DNA of 64,000 bases, from the NCBI GenBank assembly GCA_025786725.1, contig JAHLTZ010000020.1, forward strand, positions 124,001-188,000, read 5' to 3'. How positions within the stretch are numbered: the stretch's first letter is position 1; each line of letters begins with the position of its first letter. The notes below the pieces were generated by a model that ran no database searches, was not told where the DNA came from, and saw only the letters and a program-made list of their open reading frames with translations. This document shows, in pieces, positions 11,014 to 23,252 of this stretch. A program made the position numbers and the translations under genes. The DNA comes from Syncephalis fuscata. Its lineage: Eukaryota > Zoopagomycota > Zoopagomycetes > Zoopagales > Piptocephalidaceae.

Positions 11014-12242
11014 ATGACGACGAATAATTACTTTTCGCCTTACAATCGGTTAAACAATGCTGCAGCTACGCCATTGCCGGAGCCGACTGTACCTCTGGGC
11101 CGCACGGGTATACCGGCCCGCGTTATGCGGAAGGATATTGAATCTTTATTGATTGAATTCAAAAAGGTAACTCATCAGTTATTGATCGGTTAATAAACCA
11201 TAGTATTTACACTTTATTTATAATGATATGTATATACATGTGTGTAGAGAGATAATCTAAAGTTATCGACATTTGCAGAGACGTGGAATGAATTGGGCTG
11301 GACGTATATTCATTTAGCTTGTCCGAATAACGATGTTCAGCCATTATTCATGCAAGGACTCTATAATACGGTATTTGTATGTATTTAACAATAATTACAA
11401 TAACGCATTACTAAATAGACCATGGTGTTAATAGCATTAATATTACGAGAGGGTCCGTCGTATGCCGATCGTATTACGGCTGTCTACGCACTCTACTATC
11501 TCTACTTTACACAGCCACCAGTGAAATATGCACCTACCATTCGTATTCGTACCAGTCTCCGTATGTATTGCTATTAATGTAGTGCTAACAGTATAGGCTA
11601 AACTGTAAATTAATAGGACTATGGCACATATTGTTGGCTTTTTACGCCAAATACTTGATGATTCATGCGATGCTGTGTCAGCAGCCGTTAAAGAAGACGT
11701 ACGCTATACATTATATCGATTGCGATCTGAGGATGCATGGGATTTTGTAGCGGTACAAACACCACCACAATGGTCAGGTCATCGACCAGAACAAGATGAT
11801 ATGCTACAGTAAGTAGAAGGAAAAAGACGGTCATCATTAATTAATAATGTGGATTATTAGATGGGAAGTGATCTTACATGATAAAGTAGAAGAGATGGAA
11901 CAGCAATTACCAGCGGTAAGAACGAATATGTATTTATCAGAATAGAAAGTTTAATCATATTGCTGTGATTAGTTAAATGCACTGCCATTACCAGCACTTA
12001 ATGAAATTGCTGCACTCGATCAGGCATATGCTAATGCTAAAGCTCAGATGGCTGATCTACCTTATTTATCTGCCGGTCATTCTGCACAACCATCAAGTCA
12101 GAGCGGAGAAGTGACGACTGCCATGCACCGACTAGTTGCACAATCATCTCGTAATATCGATGGACGACGTATGATATCAGAATTACGCACACAGGCTGGC
12201 CACAAAGGTGTTCGTGATGACCGACATGGCGGGCGACACTAA
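11014..12242 (+). CDS. snRNA-activating protein complex subunit 1 (SNAP43-like)
   Basis: Subunit of the complex that binds the proximal element of small nuclear RNA promoters for RNA polymerases II and III. Modelled exons: 11014-11166, 11248-11370 (or to 11376), 11419-11560 (or to 11564), 11617-11808, 11861-11915 and 11973-12242. The SNAP43 pattern is seen in IESLLIEFKKRDNLKLSTFAE, TWNELGWTYIH, ITAVYALYYLYFTQP, IRIRTSL and KEDVRYTLYRLRSEDAWDFVA. The end of exon 3 is uncertain: the stronger GTATGT donor at 11561 breaks the frame, whereas GTATTG at 11565 keeps it. The C-terminal part is helical and low in complexity. Recognition rests on pattern and order and not on an alignment. Confidence 0.72.
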
Positions 12243-12340
12243 TAGCAATGGTGTAGCGAGAATGTAAAAGTAACATTATACTGTGACAGAAGAGAGTATC
12301 ATAAGTATATTTTACTACTTGTATTTTAAATAATAAACGA

Positions 12341-13241
12341 TTAAAGAATATTCCATAAATCTTCAAAAGCACAGCAAATCTTGCCACAAGCTACCGAGGC
12401 AGAAAGTGGATACTCGCTAACTGATATTTTCTCCTCGACATAAGCATCGGCAAATGTGTCGGCACCATGGGCAAGTGCACCTACTGCCACAACAATTGTC
12501 TCGTCTTTTGGCAGTGTACGTGTCCAGGTAGGCAAATGAACGACATCAGCATCATAGGAAAGGCCTATAGATAATAATAATAATAATAATAGATACATAT
12601 AGTCATGTTGAGCATTGCTATAAATATACACTTAAATATGTGTGCTACTTACAAATTTTTTGCAGTTTGAAGGGAAGTGGTCGGATACTGGATTCTTAAT
12701 TACTTTCAATAATCGCTCTGTGCCATTGACTGAACGAATACTTAGTTTATGTAATAATTGCACTGTAGAAACATATTAGTTGATGTATTTTTTAATAAAA
12801 TACAGCTGCTATCTTACCCATAAGCCCGAGAATCGCTTAAATGTACGTGGAATACGTACATGAGGATTTACTTCGATGAGTACATTTTTTGATGTATGGA
12901 TATACACTTGTAGTCGACCGGCTTTGTTTAACGGACTGTCGAGCAGTGTAAGTAGGCACTAGGTTGGCGTGGTCATTAGTGCTATATCACAAAACCGTAT
13001 ATCTAAAACTGCTTACCTGGTGCGTAATATCGGGCCGTGCTTCGGCAACCTCGCGGCCCAGCTTACGTAGAATGTTTTGATGGTCGTCGCAGTTCAATAG
13101 TTGGTAGCGCGCCTCTTTGTTTTTGCCAATCTTGTACGTCTCTAACGACGCAGACTCTAGAACAACGATAAGACGGCACGCATTTTCTTTTTCAATTACA
13201 GTGCGTGGAATCTTGGGTGCTTTCGGGATAAATTCTGCCAT
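12341..13241 (-). CDS. EMG1: Ribosome biogenesis methyltransferase Nep1/Emg1
   Basis: SPOUT-class enzyme that methylates N1 of a pseudouridine in 18S rRNA and assists small-subunit assembly in the nucleolus. Four exons: 13241-13017, 12958-12818, 12762-12653 and 12564-12341, giving about 233 residues. Family signatures are unmistakable: [63 protein letters not shown] and [20 protein letters not shown]. Two exon junctions are each one base short for the frame: near 12820 (expected GLMVQ) and near 12652 (expected KFGLS). Restoring one base at each gives a continuous protein, so sequence error is more likely than decay. Intron 3 contains an ATT/TAA microsatellite. Confidence 0.92.
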
Positions 13242-14728
13242 AATAGTATGCTAAGCAAAAGATTGATTTGATTGTATATAGATCGCTACAGGAATCGTTA
13301 ACAAGTAGTAAGGCCAAAGTGGTTGAAAATAATACTATGAAAATATTAAGAAAAAAAAAGAAAAAATCGACTAAATTTAGATACCAAATGGTTTTTGGAT
13401 CTGCAGAATCTATTTCCTTGTAATATTCTTGCTTTCTAATTTATAATACAAGCGTTGTTTGCACTAATATACTATGATACCAAGATTGTATAGAATAAAA
13501 AAAAACATGATGTGTAGTTATTATTAGTCATTTATTAATAAAATTGGCCGATGTGTAATTAGTAAAATTATTTCTGTGTCATTATAAAAGCAGTATAAAG
13601 AACACAGTCAGCTCATTTGCTACATGAACCTTTGTAAGTCATACAATTCAGCCATTACATGTGTCAGTTGACGTTTATTAAAGCATAAAAATTAAAGTAT
13701 AAAAATAGATGCAGTCATGCGTTATTTGGAATATATAACTAATCATATAAATTGATAAGCACCATATAAATAAGTAAAATAAAATAAGATTTAATTTCTA
13801 TCATTAACAACTAGACAATATCCGTCTATTACTTTAATACCTAATAAATAATTTACCTATTTATATTATTTTTTCTATTTTTAATTACAAGTATTCATCT
13901 AATATCTGATAACTATAATAGTCGCTAATTGCAAAATACCTTTTTGCCTGTTTAGTAAGTCATTTTATATTAAAACAATATAAATCTATTTACAATTACG
14001 CTTTAAAATACAAACAATGTTTAATTAAGCAATACATAACCAACTGGCTACAATATCTAATAAGTATTTCACTTAAAATCCCTTTTACGGGTTTAATCAA
14101 ATATCAATGGCGATTAAAACATTTTACAGATCTATTTTTAACTTTCACGTGGAACTTATTTTAGATTTAAAACCATTGTGTTGCTATAGTGGTTTAACTT
14201 CTGCCACAATGCAATGGCTATTTATTGTTCATTCTTCATTATTCAGTATAAACTATTGGCTTACTAGTTAGCCGTTGAATTAAACCGTCTAATTCATCAC
14301 TCTGGTGTAAACGGCCATTTACTCACCAAGGTAGTACGAGTTCCCATAGCAAAAGAAGATATTGATAATCCGCTTCTGTTTAAGGAAAATCAGTTGCCGT
14401 TCTATCGATGTTACCTATCAAGTCGTTTTTGCCTCGTTCTTCTCTTTCTCTTTCTTTTCATAAACTGGCAGTATTTTTATCTTTAGTTGTACCCTGAGCG
14501 AATTACCTTTTATTTACTTAATTATTTAGTGCTTTACACCAGCTAGTTATTGGCTGAATCTGCCTTAACTTTACCACTGGTCACACTTATTTGTGCCGGG
14601 TGCCACGTAGAACCAGTTGCTATTGGCTCTTTATCTTTTTTTACTTATTAGAAGACAAAATACTGTATAAGACAGTGTCTGTTTAGCTATTTTGTGCGAT
14701 AGAACAAGTCGGCTAAGCAATTATTTAC
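13242..14728. other. 1.5-kb AT-rich intergenic region
   Basis: It lies between divergent Nep1 and GT5 genes, so it should hold both promoters. The last 400 bp is less AT-rich and pyrimidine-rich and may be the GT5 leader. I see no coding or RNA gene. Confidence 0.5.
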
Positions 14729-17158
14729 ATGCAAAATACATCTTTGTTACGACGAAGAATCGCTAATATGTACGCCAACACCACATACACGACACTTACT
14801 GCCGAGCCAGTCGATCCGTACGCAGCGATGCCGACTCGGTATCAGCGAAACAGTCGTAAATTAGACGATGTGCGCGGTCGACAAGGCGAAAATCGTGCTA
14901 GACGCCACCTGTGGCAGAAGTTAGGCGTAGTTATCCTTGTGCTTGCGCTTATCGAATCGGTGGTCGTATTTGTCGGTTACACGCTTATGTTTCATCGATG
15001 GGAACCGGGAAGAGTCGGTAAGTTGCTATTCATTTAGTATTACAATATCAAATGTAGTGCAATAATAACAATAACATAATATGATAAAAATAATGCTAGA
15101 ACTTAAAATATTTCCACCTGTTCCCTATAAACACTTGAACATGTCGGATACCACACCATTGCACAAGGCACACGTGTTTTTCATGTTGCCAAAGAGTTTG
15201 GGCCATCATCAATGGGCGGATTAGGTGCCGTTTTGACTGCTCTGGCTAGGCAACAGCAACGCGATGGCAAAATTAACGTATCAGTCATATTGCCATTCTA
15301 CTCGCTAATGCGCCAAATGCCAATCGCCTCTGATATTCTACCATACGCAAATCTAAGTATGGCTGTTTATCCAGACAAGGGCTATGGTGGCAACTGGCAG
15401 ACTGGACAAACAGCTGCCACAGCTGCCACAGCACGTGCTTTTGAAGCCACTTTGAGCCCAGATGCACAGCCTGAACGTTCGATGGAGCGTGTTTCATTTA
15501 GCGTTGCAACTATGCCATTTTGGACAGATGCAACCAATACAACTGCAGTTACCGTCTATCTTATTGGTCCAGGCGATATTTATCCATTTAATCGTGCCTT
15601 TGACGCAAAAAGTGTACTTGATATTTATGCATCACCAAATGGCTTGCCGCAAGAATGGAAAGATCTTTATTTTGAAAAGGCTGCAGCCAAACTTATCGAG
15701 CATATTCACGTGCAAGCCACCTCGCGTAAACATCCCAAAAAGCTATCGCGCGAGCATAAGAATAGCGATGTTACTACTGATCCAAATCAGCTAGTAATGC
15801 GTGAGGATTCGTTGTCAGAACAAGGTGTCGGCATTGTTCATTTGCATGGTGCAACAAATGCATTTCTTGCGCATTTTCTGGCATCTCGCGTTAAAGCTGG
15901 TGCTTTTGATAGCGGCGGCGGTCGGCCTGGACTTGTCTACACACTACATGACTACTCTGACGAGGTGCTTTATCTTAACGATGCTGGTAACGTCGATAAG
16001 TTTCTTAATTTTCCCTCAGCCGAACGACGTCAGTTAAATCAATATCGCTACGGAAATGAAGTATTTATGTCGCCGCTCGGCATTAATCACGCCGATATGG
16101 TAACATTTGTATCGCGTACACTAACAGCTGATCTCGTTGAGGGTCGTCTCGAGTTCCACATGAAGGAGATTGCTATGGACGCAATATTAGCCAAGGCACG
16201 CGATGGCCGCTTTATCGGCATTACAAATGGTATTGATTTACATTCACATAATCCGTTTAATTCGCCCAGTCTATCGCATAATCATCTAAACTTTCCATCT
16301 CGTTTCCAAGAATGGCCTTGGAGTAGTGCGCCGAAAACCGTTCGTATTCTAGATAGAAAACAAGCAGCCAAAGACTATCTTTACCGCAACGGTATACTTA
16401 CATTAGATGATTTGGACCGACCGCTTATTTTATTTATCGGCCGATTCCAATACAACAAAGGTCTAGAGTTTTTCGACGAAACAACCGAATATCTTGTATC
16501 GCGTAATGCACGCTTTGTTATGATGGGCCAAAAGAATAACTATGCCCACTATAAAGTCGTCGAGCTACGTGATCGCTATCCCGATAACGTGCTTTTAATT
16601 GACGATGAAACAAATCAAAAGAAATGGGGTATTTATTTACGTGCTGCCGCTGATTTTGCCTTTGTTCCTAGTCGGACAGAAAGCTTTGGTCTAGTTGCAG
16701 CGGAAGGCTTGCTATTTGGCGCGGCCGTTATTTCAACTGGCGTTGGTGGTCTACGGGAATTCCTCGTCAATCGACCAATTTTGTCATTAAGCAAACAAAA
16801 CCACCATCCTATTGGACATATTCCAATGGAGCCCGTTAATGCTGATGCACATTCGAATCAAGCTAAACATGAAGAGCTACTTGGTACACCATCAAAGTCC
16901 TATAATGCTTACTTATTCGATCTTGATTCGCCGCGTAGACTTGTTTTGTTAAAACGTGCACTCAACGATGCACTCGATGACTTTCATCGTCTACGACAAG
17001 ATCCTGGTGCTTACGAGCTTTTCTTAGAAGGGCTAATCAGCTCTTCTGTAGTGCTTGGATGGGATCAGAAAAATGGTCCTGTTGATACGTATAATCGTGT
17101 ATACGCAAAAGCCATTGAACGAGCTCGTAAAGTGCCAAAAGGTGGACTTTGGCGCTAA
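14729..17158 (+). CDS. Membrane-anchored starch/glycogen-synthase-like glycosyltransferase (GT5-GT1)
   Basis: Two exons, 14729-15017 and 15100-17158, encode about 780 residues. A cytosolic N terminus of about 65 residues is followed by one membrane span (LGVVILVLALIESVVVFVGY), so the catalytic part should face the lumen or outside. The GT5 synthase domain starts with VFHVAKEFGPSSMGGLGAVL, the counterpart of the nucleotide-sugar-binding KxGGL loop. It continues through YTLHDYS and GITNGIDL. The GT1 half has LILFIGRFQYNKG and the E-x7-E motif in ESFGLVAAEG followed by GGLREFL. The enzyme probably makes an alpha-glucan; donor and acceptor are unknown. One G appears missing at 15167-15168 (frame change between TTPLHK and GTRVFHV). 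Confidence 0.85.
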
Positions 17159-17956
17159 GTTATTTAGATACCTTTCAATGAATATTGGTGCATTATTATT
17201 TCATTTATATTAATTATATACATATTATTACCCAAAAGTTAACTGTTATTGATGTTGTTTAAACTATGTTTATTTTGTTATTTGTGCTCGTGATAAACTA
17301 TAACGAGCCTATAAAAATAAATTAATAATTACCATTATAATAAAATGCGTAAAATTATGCTTTAAATGAGCTTGAATATTCATATTACTGATAATAGAAA
17401 CCAAGCAATTATGTAGAAATATTTTGTTTAAACAAAATATAAAGCTTAAAATATAATAAAAAGTTTTATTATTTAATTTGGAAAAAAACTTAGTTTATAG
17501 TTGCCGAATATAGTAATATCGATATTAATTATAAAATAACATCTGCTGCTGCAATTTCAATTACTGTATAAATAATCGTTATAGTAAAACAAAATAAAAA
17601 TTAACTCAAATAAAAGCACAATGTTTATTGATTTAAATAATTGGACACTGCGAGTGAATATATGAAAACATAGGCCTAATACTTTTGGTACAGGCCTAAT
17701 AATAAGAAAATAAAAATATTAAATATTAAATAATAGATAAGGTAAACACTAGACCTAAAGTCTTTTGTTACAATATATACGCTATACTTAAAACTTTTTA
17801 TTATTAAGGTTGTCTGAATTATGTTTATTCTCGTTATTTATATTCATTATTGTTTTAAGTAGTAAAGAAAGGTAAGATAAAAATGCGACTTAAATGCGGA
17901 TTGCTACAATGCTGTTTAAATGATTTCCAAAATGACTACGGAATATATGTTATAAA
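17159..17956. other. AT-rich convergent intergenic region
   Basis: Lies between the 3' ends of the GT5 gene and the first seven-TM gene. Only AT-rich sequence with TTTATT-type polyadenylation-like stretches is seen. Confidence 0.5.
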
Positions 17957-20122
17957 TCATTGATGGGTGCTTGGTAAAGACAGATCTGATTCATATTGTT
18001 CTGGTATAGCTACTGACTGGATATCAATGGTTTCTCCCATGGCAACGACGTTAATGGTCTCGTCTTCACAATAAGTATTATCTCAAGTAGATTCATACGG
18101 CGTGGATCCGCCTTGGGTCTCGAGCTGGCGTAAGAGTTGCTGCCATTATTGCTACTGCGATGATGACCCAGTGCTGATGCTAATCGCACCCAGCCAAATG
18201 TGCTCCATCGCCTGTCTTGACTTGAATTGTTAGGTCTATTGCTATAAATATTATTGCTATTGTTGTTGTTGTTGTTGCTATTGTCTTTATCTTTGTTTGA
18301 CTGTGGATTGGGTGATGAAGATGAGTTGAAATTATCGCCACGATGTGGCCAACCGACGCCCCACACGCCTAAAGAGACAATGCTGCGCACGCAAGTAATC
18401 AAGTCACGAGTTGTATTGATATAGTTCAATTCGACGGGCGATGCATTATTAAGACCAACAATACCGAATCCACCTATAAAAAAGGTAGCTGATTCTAGAA
18501 TAAATGTCAGCGATGCAATCAATGAAAAAATAGATAACTAAAAATAAATTGATGTTAGCTGGTTATGAAAAGTGCTGCAATCGCACCAATACTCACTTGA
18601 ATGAATCTCCAACGAGCTTCAGAATGGCGACGGACGCGATAAGTGCATATAAAAAACCAAATGCCTAATAATCGTTGTAGGAAAATGGTAAGTAGGCTGT
18701 TTGTATGTTTCATAGATAATACTTGCCAAATCCACCAAATACAATGCTACCTGAAAATGCGGCTATAGGTGCGATAACACCCATAAAGACTAATCTATTT
18801 TCAAGAAAGCCACCAGCGACATCAAGGCCATCTCGAGCCAGAGAAAAAACAAATAATATTACTTCGATGGCCGTGTGTAAAACTATAAAAACACGAAATC
18901 CAATAACAGATTTAGGAGGAAATATAGCTTTGGCACGAACAGACCTAATAACACAATAAGTAAAAATTGATTTTGTTTAGTTTAGTCCTTTACCAGTGCC
19001 ATAAAAGTAGTGAAAATATAAATATAGCAAGGTACCGAGTAACGACATCTATGATCAGATTAGCCAGCAGTCGTACTTGACTCTTGGTAAGATAGACTAT
19101 TTACGGTCAATGTAAGTTCTCTAATCAACAAATAATAAGCTTATCAACTTACGAGTGGTGTTGATCAGTGCCAAAATCATGATTGCAAGTCGGATATCTC
19201 TACGAACACCGCCCAAATAGCTAAGCCATAGGAAACGCACTAGCGCGTATAATAAACAAAAGGCAACCTTTATACACGTGATATCAATAGACGCATTGGC
19301 TGATTAAACATTTTGTAGTTACCACTGCAAAGGCCGTCCACATATAGGCAGTATTATCATTTTTAAACAACTCCTTGTTCCATGGCCCAGGATCTTTAAA
19401 TAAAAACCAGTGAATAAAATAACTTTGATTTATTTTACAAACTGCTTACCTTCTGTAGCACTAAACCGTAAAGTAATTGGGCTATATTTTGGAAAGCGTT
19501 CCACAAGCTTGTTTGCTCCTTCTCGGCTTAAAAACGTAGGAATTATACCTTTAACCTTGGCCATTTCTTCCTCTGCTCCCCAATTACCGAATGTGGGGCC
19601 CCATAATTCGCCGGTACCTGGTTCTGCATTGGTGAAAAAAGCTATCAGATTGAGCGGAGGATATCCAATAGATACCAATGTTTCTCCTTGAGCTGCTATT
19701 TTTTGCATAATCTATTAACAGAACACATTTTAAATTATTAATATTACATTGTTAACGAATAGCACCATACCTGTGCAATACTGCTACAGCCAGCATTCCA
19801 GGCCAATCCCCAGCTGACAATAGCACCAAAATTGGGATAGCTAGATGCATTTTTTGCCCCTTCTTTAATAAGTGGATGCGTTACAGGGATCTCTTTAAAA
19901 TGCAATCTTTCTCGGCTGGGTTAAACACCATAGAATACAAGAATCCTGTGTAATTGTAACTGGGCTCAATGACACTATACTGATCAAACTTGATACAGTG
20001 ATGGCAGTGTCAGGGTTCCATGTACTGTCGTAGATGGTGATCTTAGCCTGCGTGTAGGATCCTGACAATCCAATTGCTAATAAAGAAGTTAGACAAAAAT
20101 TTAGTAAAGTGCTGGGTAACAT
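17957..20122 (-). CDS. Seven-TM receptor-like membrane protein, paralogue A
   Basis: Eight exons: 20122-19771, 19711-19450, 19393-19323, 19267-19153, 19096-18994, 18944-18727, 18664-18597 and a last exon from about 18540. The product has a signal peptide (MLPSTLLNFCLTSLLAIG), an ectodomain of about 190 residues with NxS/T sites, seven predicted membrane helices, and an Asn/Ser-rich cytosolic tail. The block DPGPWN just before helix 1 matches the two paralogues at 50-57 kb. Exon sizes 71, 115, 218 and 68 recur in one or both paralogues. The intron after exon 6 is GC-AG (GCAAGT). Apparent one-base losses lie near 19985, 19895 and 18082; correcting the last moves the stop from 18010 to 17957. 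The ligand is unknown and no known receptor class is recognised. Confidence 0.75.
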
Positions 20123-20810
20123 GTTTGAAATGCAATAAAAAAATGATATGAGTTTGGCGGATGTTGGTTGTTCGTTGCTGCTTTTGAAAGGCACATGAAA
20201 CAAAGAATCAAAATGGACCATGAACTAGCGCTAACGTGAGGTGATTATCTATTTAGGCCTATGGTCAATCTTATGCAGCTACCCAGTCACATTATGTTCA
20301 TTGTGTTCGTTGAGGTTCTACAGCTATTTTCCAAACGGGGTAGCAATTGCATGTTTATTACAAGAATGAACACCAATCATGGTATAGTGTCATTTGGACA
20401 CGCGAAGCAATTGCACAGATAACACTAACGTGCAATGACCAATAAAGATAAAGAAAAATATATATTTAATTCGATTGGTACTTGAGATGGCTCGCGTGTT
20501 TCATGCAGCCTATCAACTGAGACAGGCGCCGGTGTGCTATTCAACAGGTACTACAAAACGTAGAACTGTTGAGGCCCATTCTAATACAATAAATACCAAC
20601 ATGTGTTGCTATTTCGCCATTTCACTAGGCCCTCTTTTTTTCATTTGTCGCAAATAGCTTAGATGCGCTATTGAACAATTATCGATGCTTATTGATACCG
20701 GAAAATTTCAGTAGTATTACTATTATTATTATTATTATTATTATTATCACATTGCTTTAATATCTTTATTAAATTATAATTTCTTGTCTTTTGCTAGTGC
20801 TTTGTTCACT
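20123..20810. other. Divergent promoter region with ATT microsatellite
   Basis: Separates two genes for secretory-pathway proteins. A 50-codon ATG frame near 20487 (MARVFHAAYQLRQ) resembles a mitochondrial presequence, but no further exon was found and it is not called. Confidence 0.45.
20714..20747. repeat. ATT trinucleotide microsatellite
   Basis: About ten ATT units lie 65 bp upstream of the ATG of the secreted Cys/Pro-rich protein. Length variation here could affect its promoter or leader, but there is no evidence for this. Confidence 0.75.
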
Positions 20811-22812
20811 ATGCAGTCCAAACAATTAATCGCTGTGGCATTATTGCTCACAGTGTCGAGTGGCACCCTTGGTGGTGCACACACTATTTACTCACCCGCC
20901 AATAACAACAATACTATAGCGGCTAACCCATCTAATCCGCCAGCCCAGCCACCTTCACAATGCTCAGCTCGCTGCAGCTCTTATAAGGTCACACCATCTG
21001 TAAGACATCACATTGAATCTACTTGGTCGGTCGAATACCACGATTGTGCTCGTCTTCATCGAAACTGCTATGCAACTTGCGGTACCACAAAAGAATGTTG
21101 CGATAATGCTTTTCTTCAATGTGGCCGTAAAGTGTGCGAAAAGGATGAGTGTGAAGATGCTGCGGAATGTGCCAGTCAATGGACTTGGGCCGGTCAATAT
21201 GGCCAAGATCTAAAACTGTCAACAGCTACAGATTTTACATGTAAAACTTGGAATCGACAACAAAATAAATGTCGCTTACCTAGAAGCTATTGCAGTCAGC
21301 AATTTGCGCATTGTATCGCCAAACCAGTTAAGCTGGTGCCGGCTATTCCAGCACCTGCTACTCAAGTACCTGCCAGTCCAGCAACTGCTATTCCAGCATC
21401 TGTTAGTCCAGCAACTGCTATTCCAGCAACTGCTATTCCAGTAACTGCTATTCCAGCATCTGTTAGTCCAGCAACTGCTATTCCAGCAACTGCTATTCCA
21501 GTAACTGCTATTCCAGCATCTGTTAGTCCAGCAACTGCTATTCCAGCATCTGTTAGTCCAGCACCTGCTATGCGTACACACGAATACAAAGTAGATAAAC
21601 CTGTTACAACTACTTACAAAGCTTATCCGGAATACACTTCAAGGCCACCAGTGTACGGTGCTTATCCGGACTACACTCCAAAGCCACCAGTGTACGGTGC
21701 TTATCCGGACTACACTCCAAAGCCACCAGTGTACGGTGCTTATCCAGTACCTCCACCTGCTTCGTCTCAAACTCCGTCTACAACTGCAACAAGCACAGTG
21801 CCTTCGTCAGTGCCACAGACTACGATGCCAATTAGCACAACGCCAGCGTCTACTCCAGTGCCAACATCTAATACTAGCTCAACCTCCACATTAAATAGCA
21901 CTACTACTACTACTCCAACAGCACCAACTATACTCCAACAGTGCCAACTACTCCTCCAACAGCACCAACCACTCCTCCAACAGTACCAACCATCCTCCAA
22001 CAGTACCAACCACTCCTCCAACAGTACCAACTACTCCTCCAACAGTACCAACTACTCCTCCAACAGATCCACCTGTACCTGTACCGTCACCAGCGCCTGT
22101 ACCGCCACCTGTACCTGTACCGTCACCTGTACCTGTACCGTCACCGGTACCTGCACCGCCATCAGTACCTGAACCACCACCAGCACCTACTCCTCCATCT
22201 ACACCACCACCGGTGCCTGCACCGCCATCAGTGCCTGAACCAGCACCTACACCACCACCAGTGCCTGCACCGCCATCAGTGCCTGAACCACCACCAGCAC
22301 CTACTCCTCCACCTACACCACCACCGGTGCCTGCACCGCCATCAGTGCCTGAACCAGCACCTACACCGCCACCAGTGCCTGCACCGCCATCAGTGCCTGA
22401 GCCAGCACCTACACCGCCACCAGTGCCTGAACCAGCACCTACACCGCCACCTACACCACCACCAGTGCCTGCACCGCCATCAGTGCCTGAACCAGCACCT
22501 ACACCGCCTCCACCTCCCGCTCCTACTCCACCTCCACCTCCCGCTCCTACCCCACCTCCTGCTCCTACTCCACCTCCTGCTCCTACCCCACCTCCGGCAC
22601 CGCAACCATCTCCTTCACCATCCCCTGACCTACCGGGTGATGATTCTGGGGGTGGTGGTAGCGCTCCGCCAAAGGAACCCAATCCCGGCGGTCCTATCGG
22701 TAGAGGAGCATCTAGACCAAAGAAAGATACAAATGGTCTTGGTGTTGGTATTGGCCTTGGCACAGGTAAACCTCTTAAAGTTGAGGCAGATTTAGGTTTG
22801 TTAGGGCTATAA
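20811..22812 (+). CDS. Secreted Cys-rich protein with long Pro/Thr repeat tail
   Basis: Signal peptide (MQSKQLIAVALLLTVSSG), then a Cys-rich domain at about residues 45-170, then some 450 residues of Pro/Ala/Thr/Ser repeats and a Gly-rich end. The domain segment CARLHRNCYATCG plus CCDNAFLQC spacing resembles group XII phospholipase A2, but the Asp that should follow the catalytic His is Arg, so lipase activity is unlikely. The repeat region suggests a heavily O-glycosylated wall or surface protein. No GPI signal is obvious. The frame changes twice in the Pro/Thr region (near 21926 and 21990), each by an apparent one-base loss; the frame ending at 22812 continues the same PPPVPAP pattern. No introns are seen. 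Confidence 0.72.
21345..21570 (+). repeat. Coding minisatellite, 30/60-bp units
   Basis: Near-identical units encode alternating PASVSPATAI and PATAIPVTAI. Two 60-bp blocks are essentially perfect copies, the mark of recent repeat expansion and a place where alleles and assemblies are likely to differ. Confidence 0.85.
21620..21745 (+). repeat. Coding tandem repeat, 39-bp units
   Basis: Three units encode a repeated AYPDYTPKPPVYG segment in the stalk of the secreted protein. The last two are identical in sequence. Confidence 0.85.
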
Positions 22813-23252
22813 ACACTACACTACACTTTAAATATATCCGCTATTATGTCTAATGAACGCCTTTGAAATATTGGGCTTTAATAAATAACTTAAAAATTAA
22901 CATAAGTCTATTATAACCATTTATAACTTTGCGTAATTTATTTTGACAAACGATGGTGGAATACAAGATCATCCATTTAAGTGATTCCAAATAGAAGCCA
23001 GGAGCCGGCTAAACTTCAGTGATTAGCTCTGAGCGAAACATTTACGCACACACCGACACCATTGCCATGGTTATTGCCGCCAATATCGTTCATGCTTAAA
23101 ATAGCTGCAACTTTCTTTCCCTAGCACATATATATATATACTCTTTCTTTGAGTAATATTCGCTTCTCTATAACTATCTCTTGCTATTTTGTGTGTTGTT
23201 TCTGTTCGGCATTTACCAAGTATTCTATTCTTCATCATCACTGCATCATACA
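22813..23252. other. Intergenic, upstream of transporter gene
   Basis: The 3' flank of the repeat protein and promoter or leader of the transporter, with a short TATATA stretch near 23130. No gene is seen. Confidence 0.5.

Noticed and set aside
21276-22763. Long antisense and alternative-frame ORFs over the Pro-rich repeats, including Gly-rich and Leu/Gln-rich frames
   Set aside because: They arise because the repeat has no stops in several frames. The sense frame with signal peptide and Cys domain explains the sequence.
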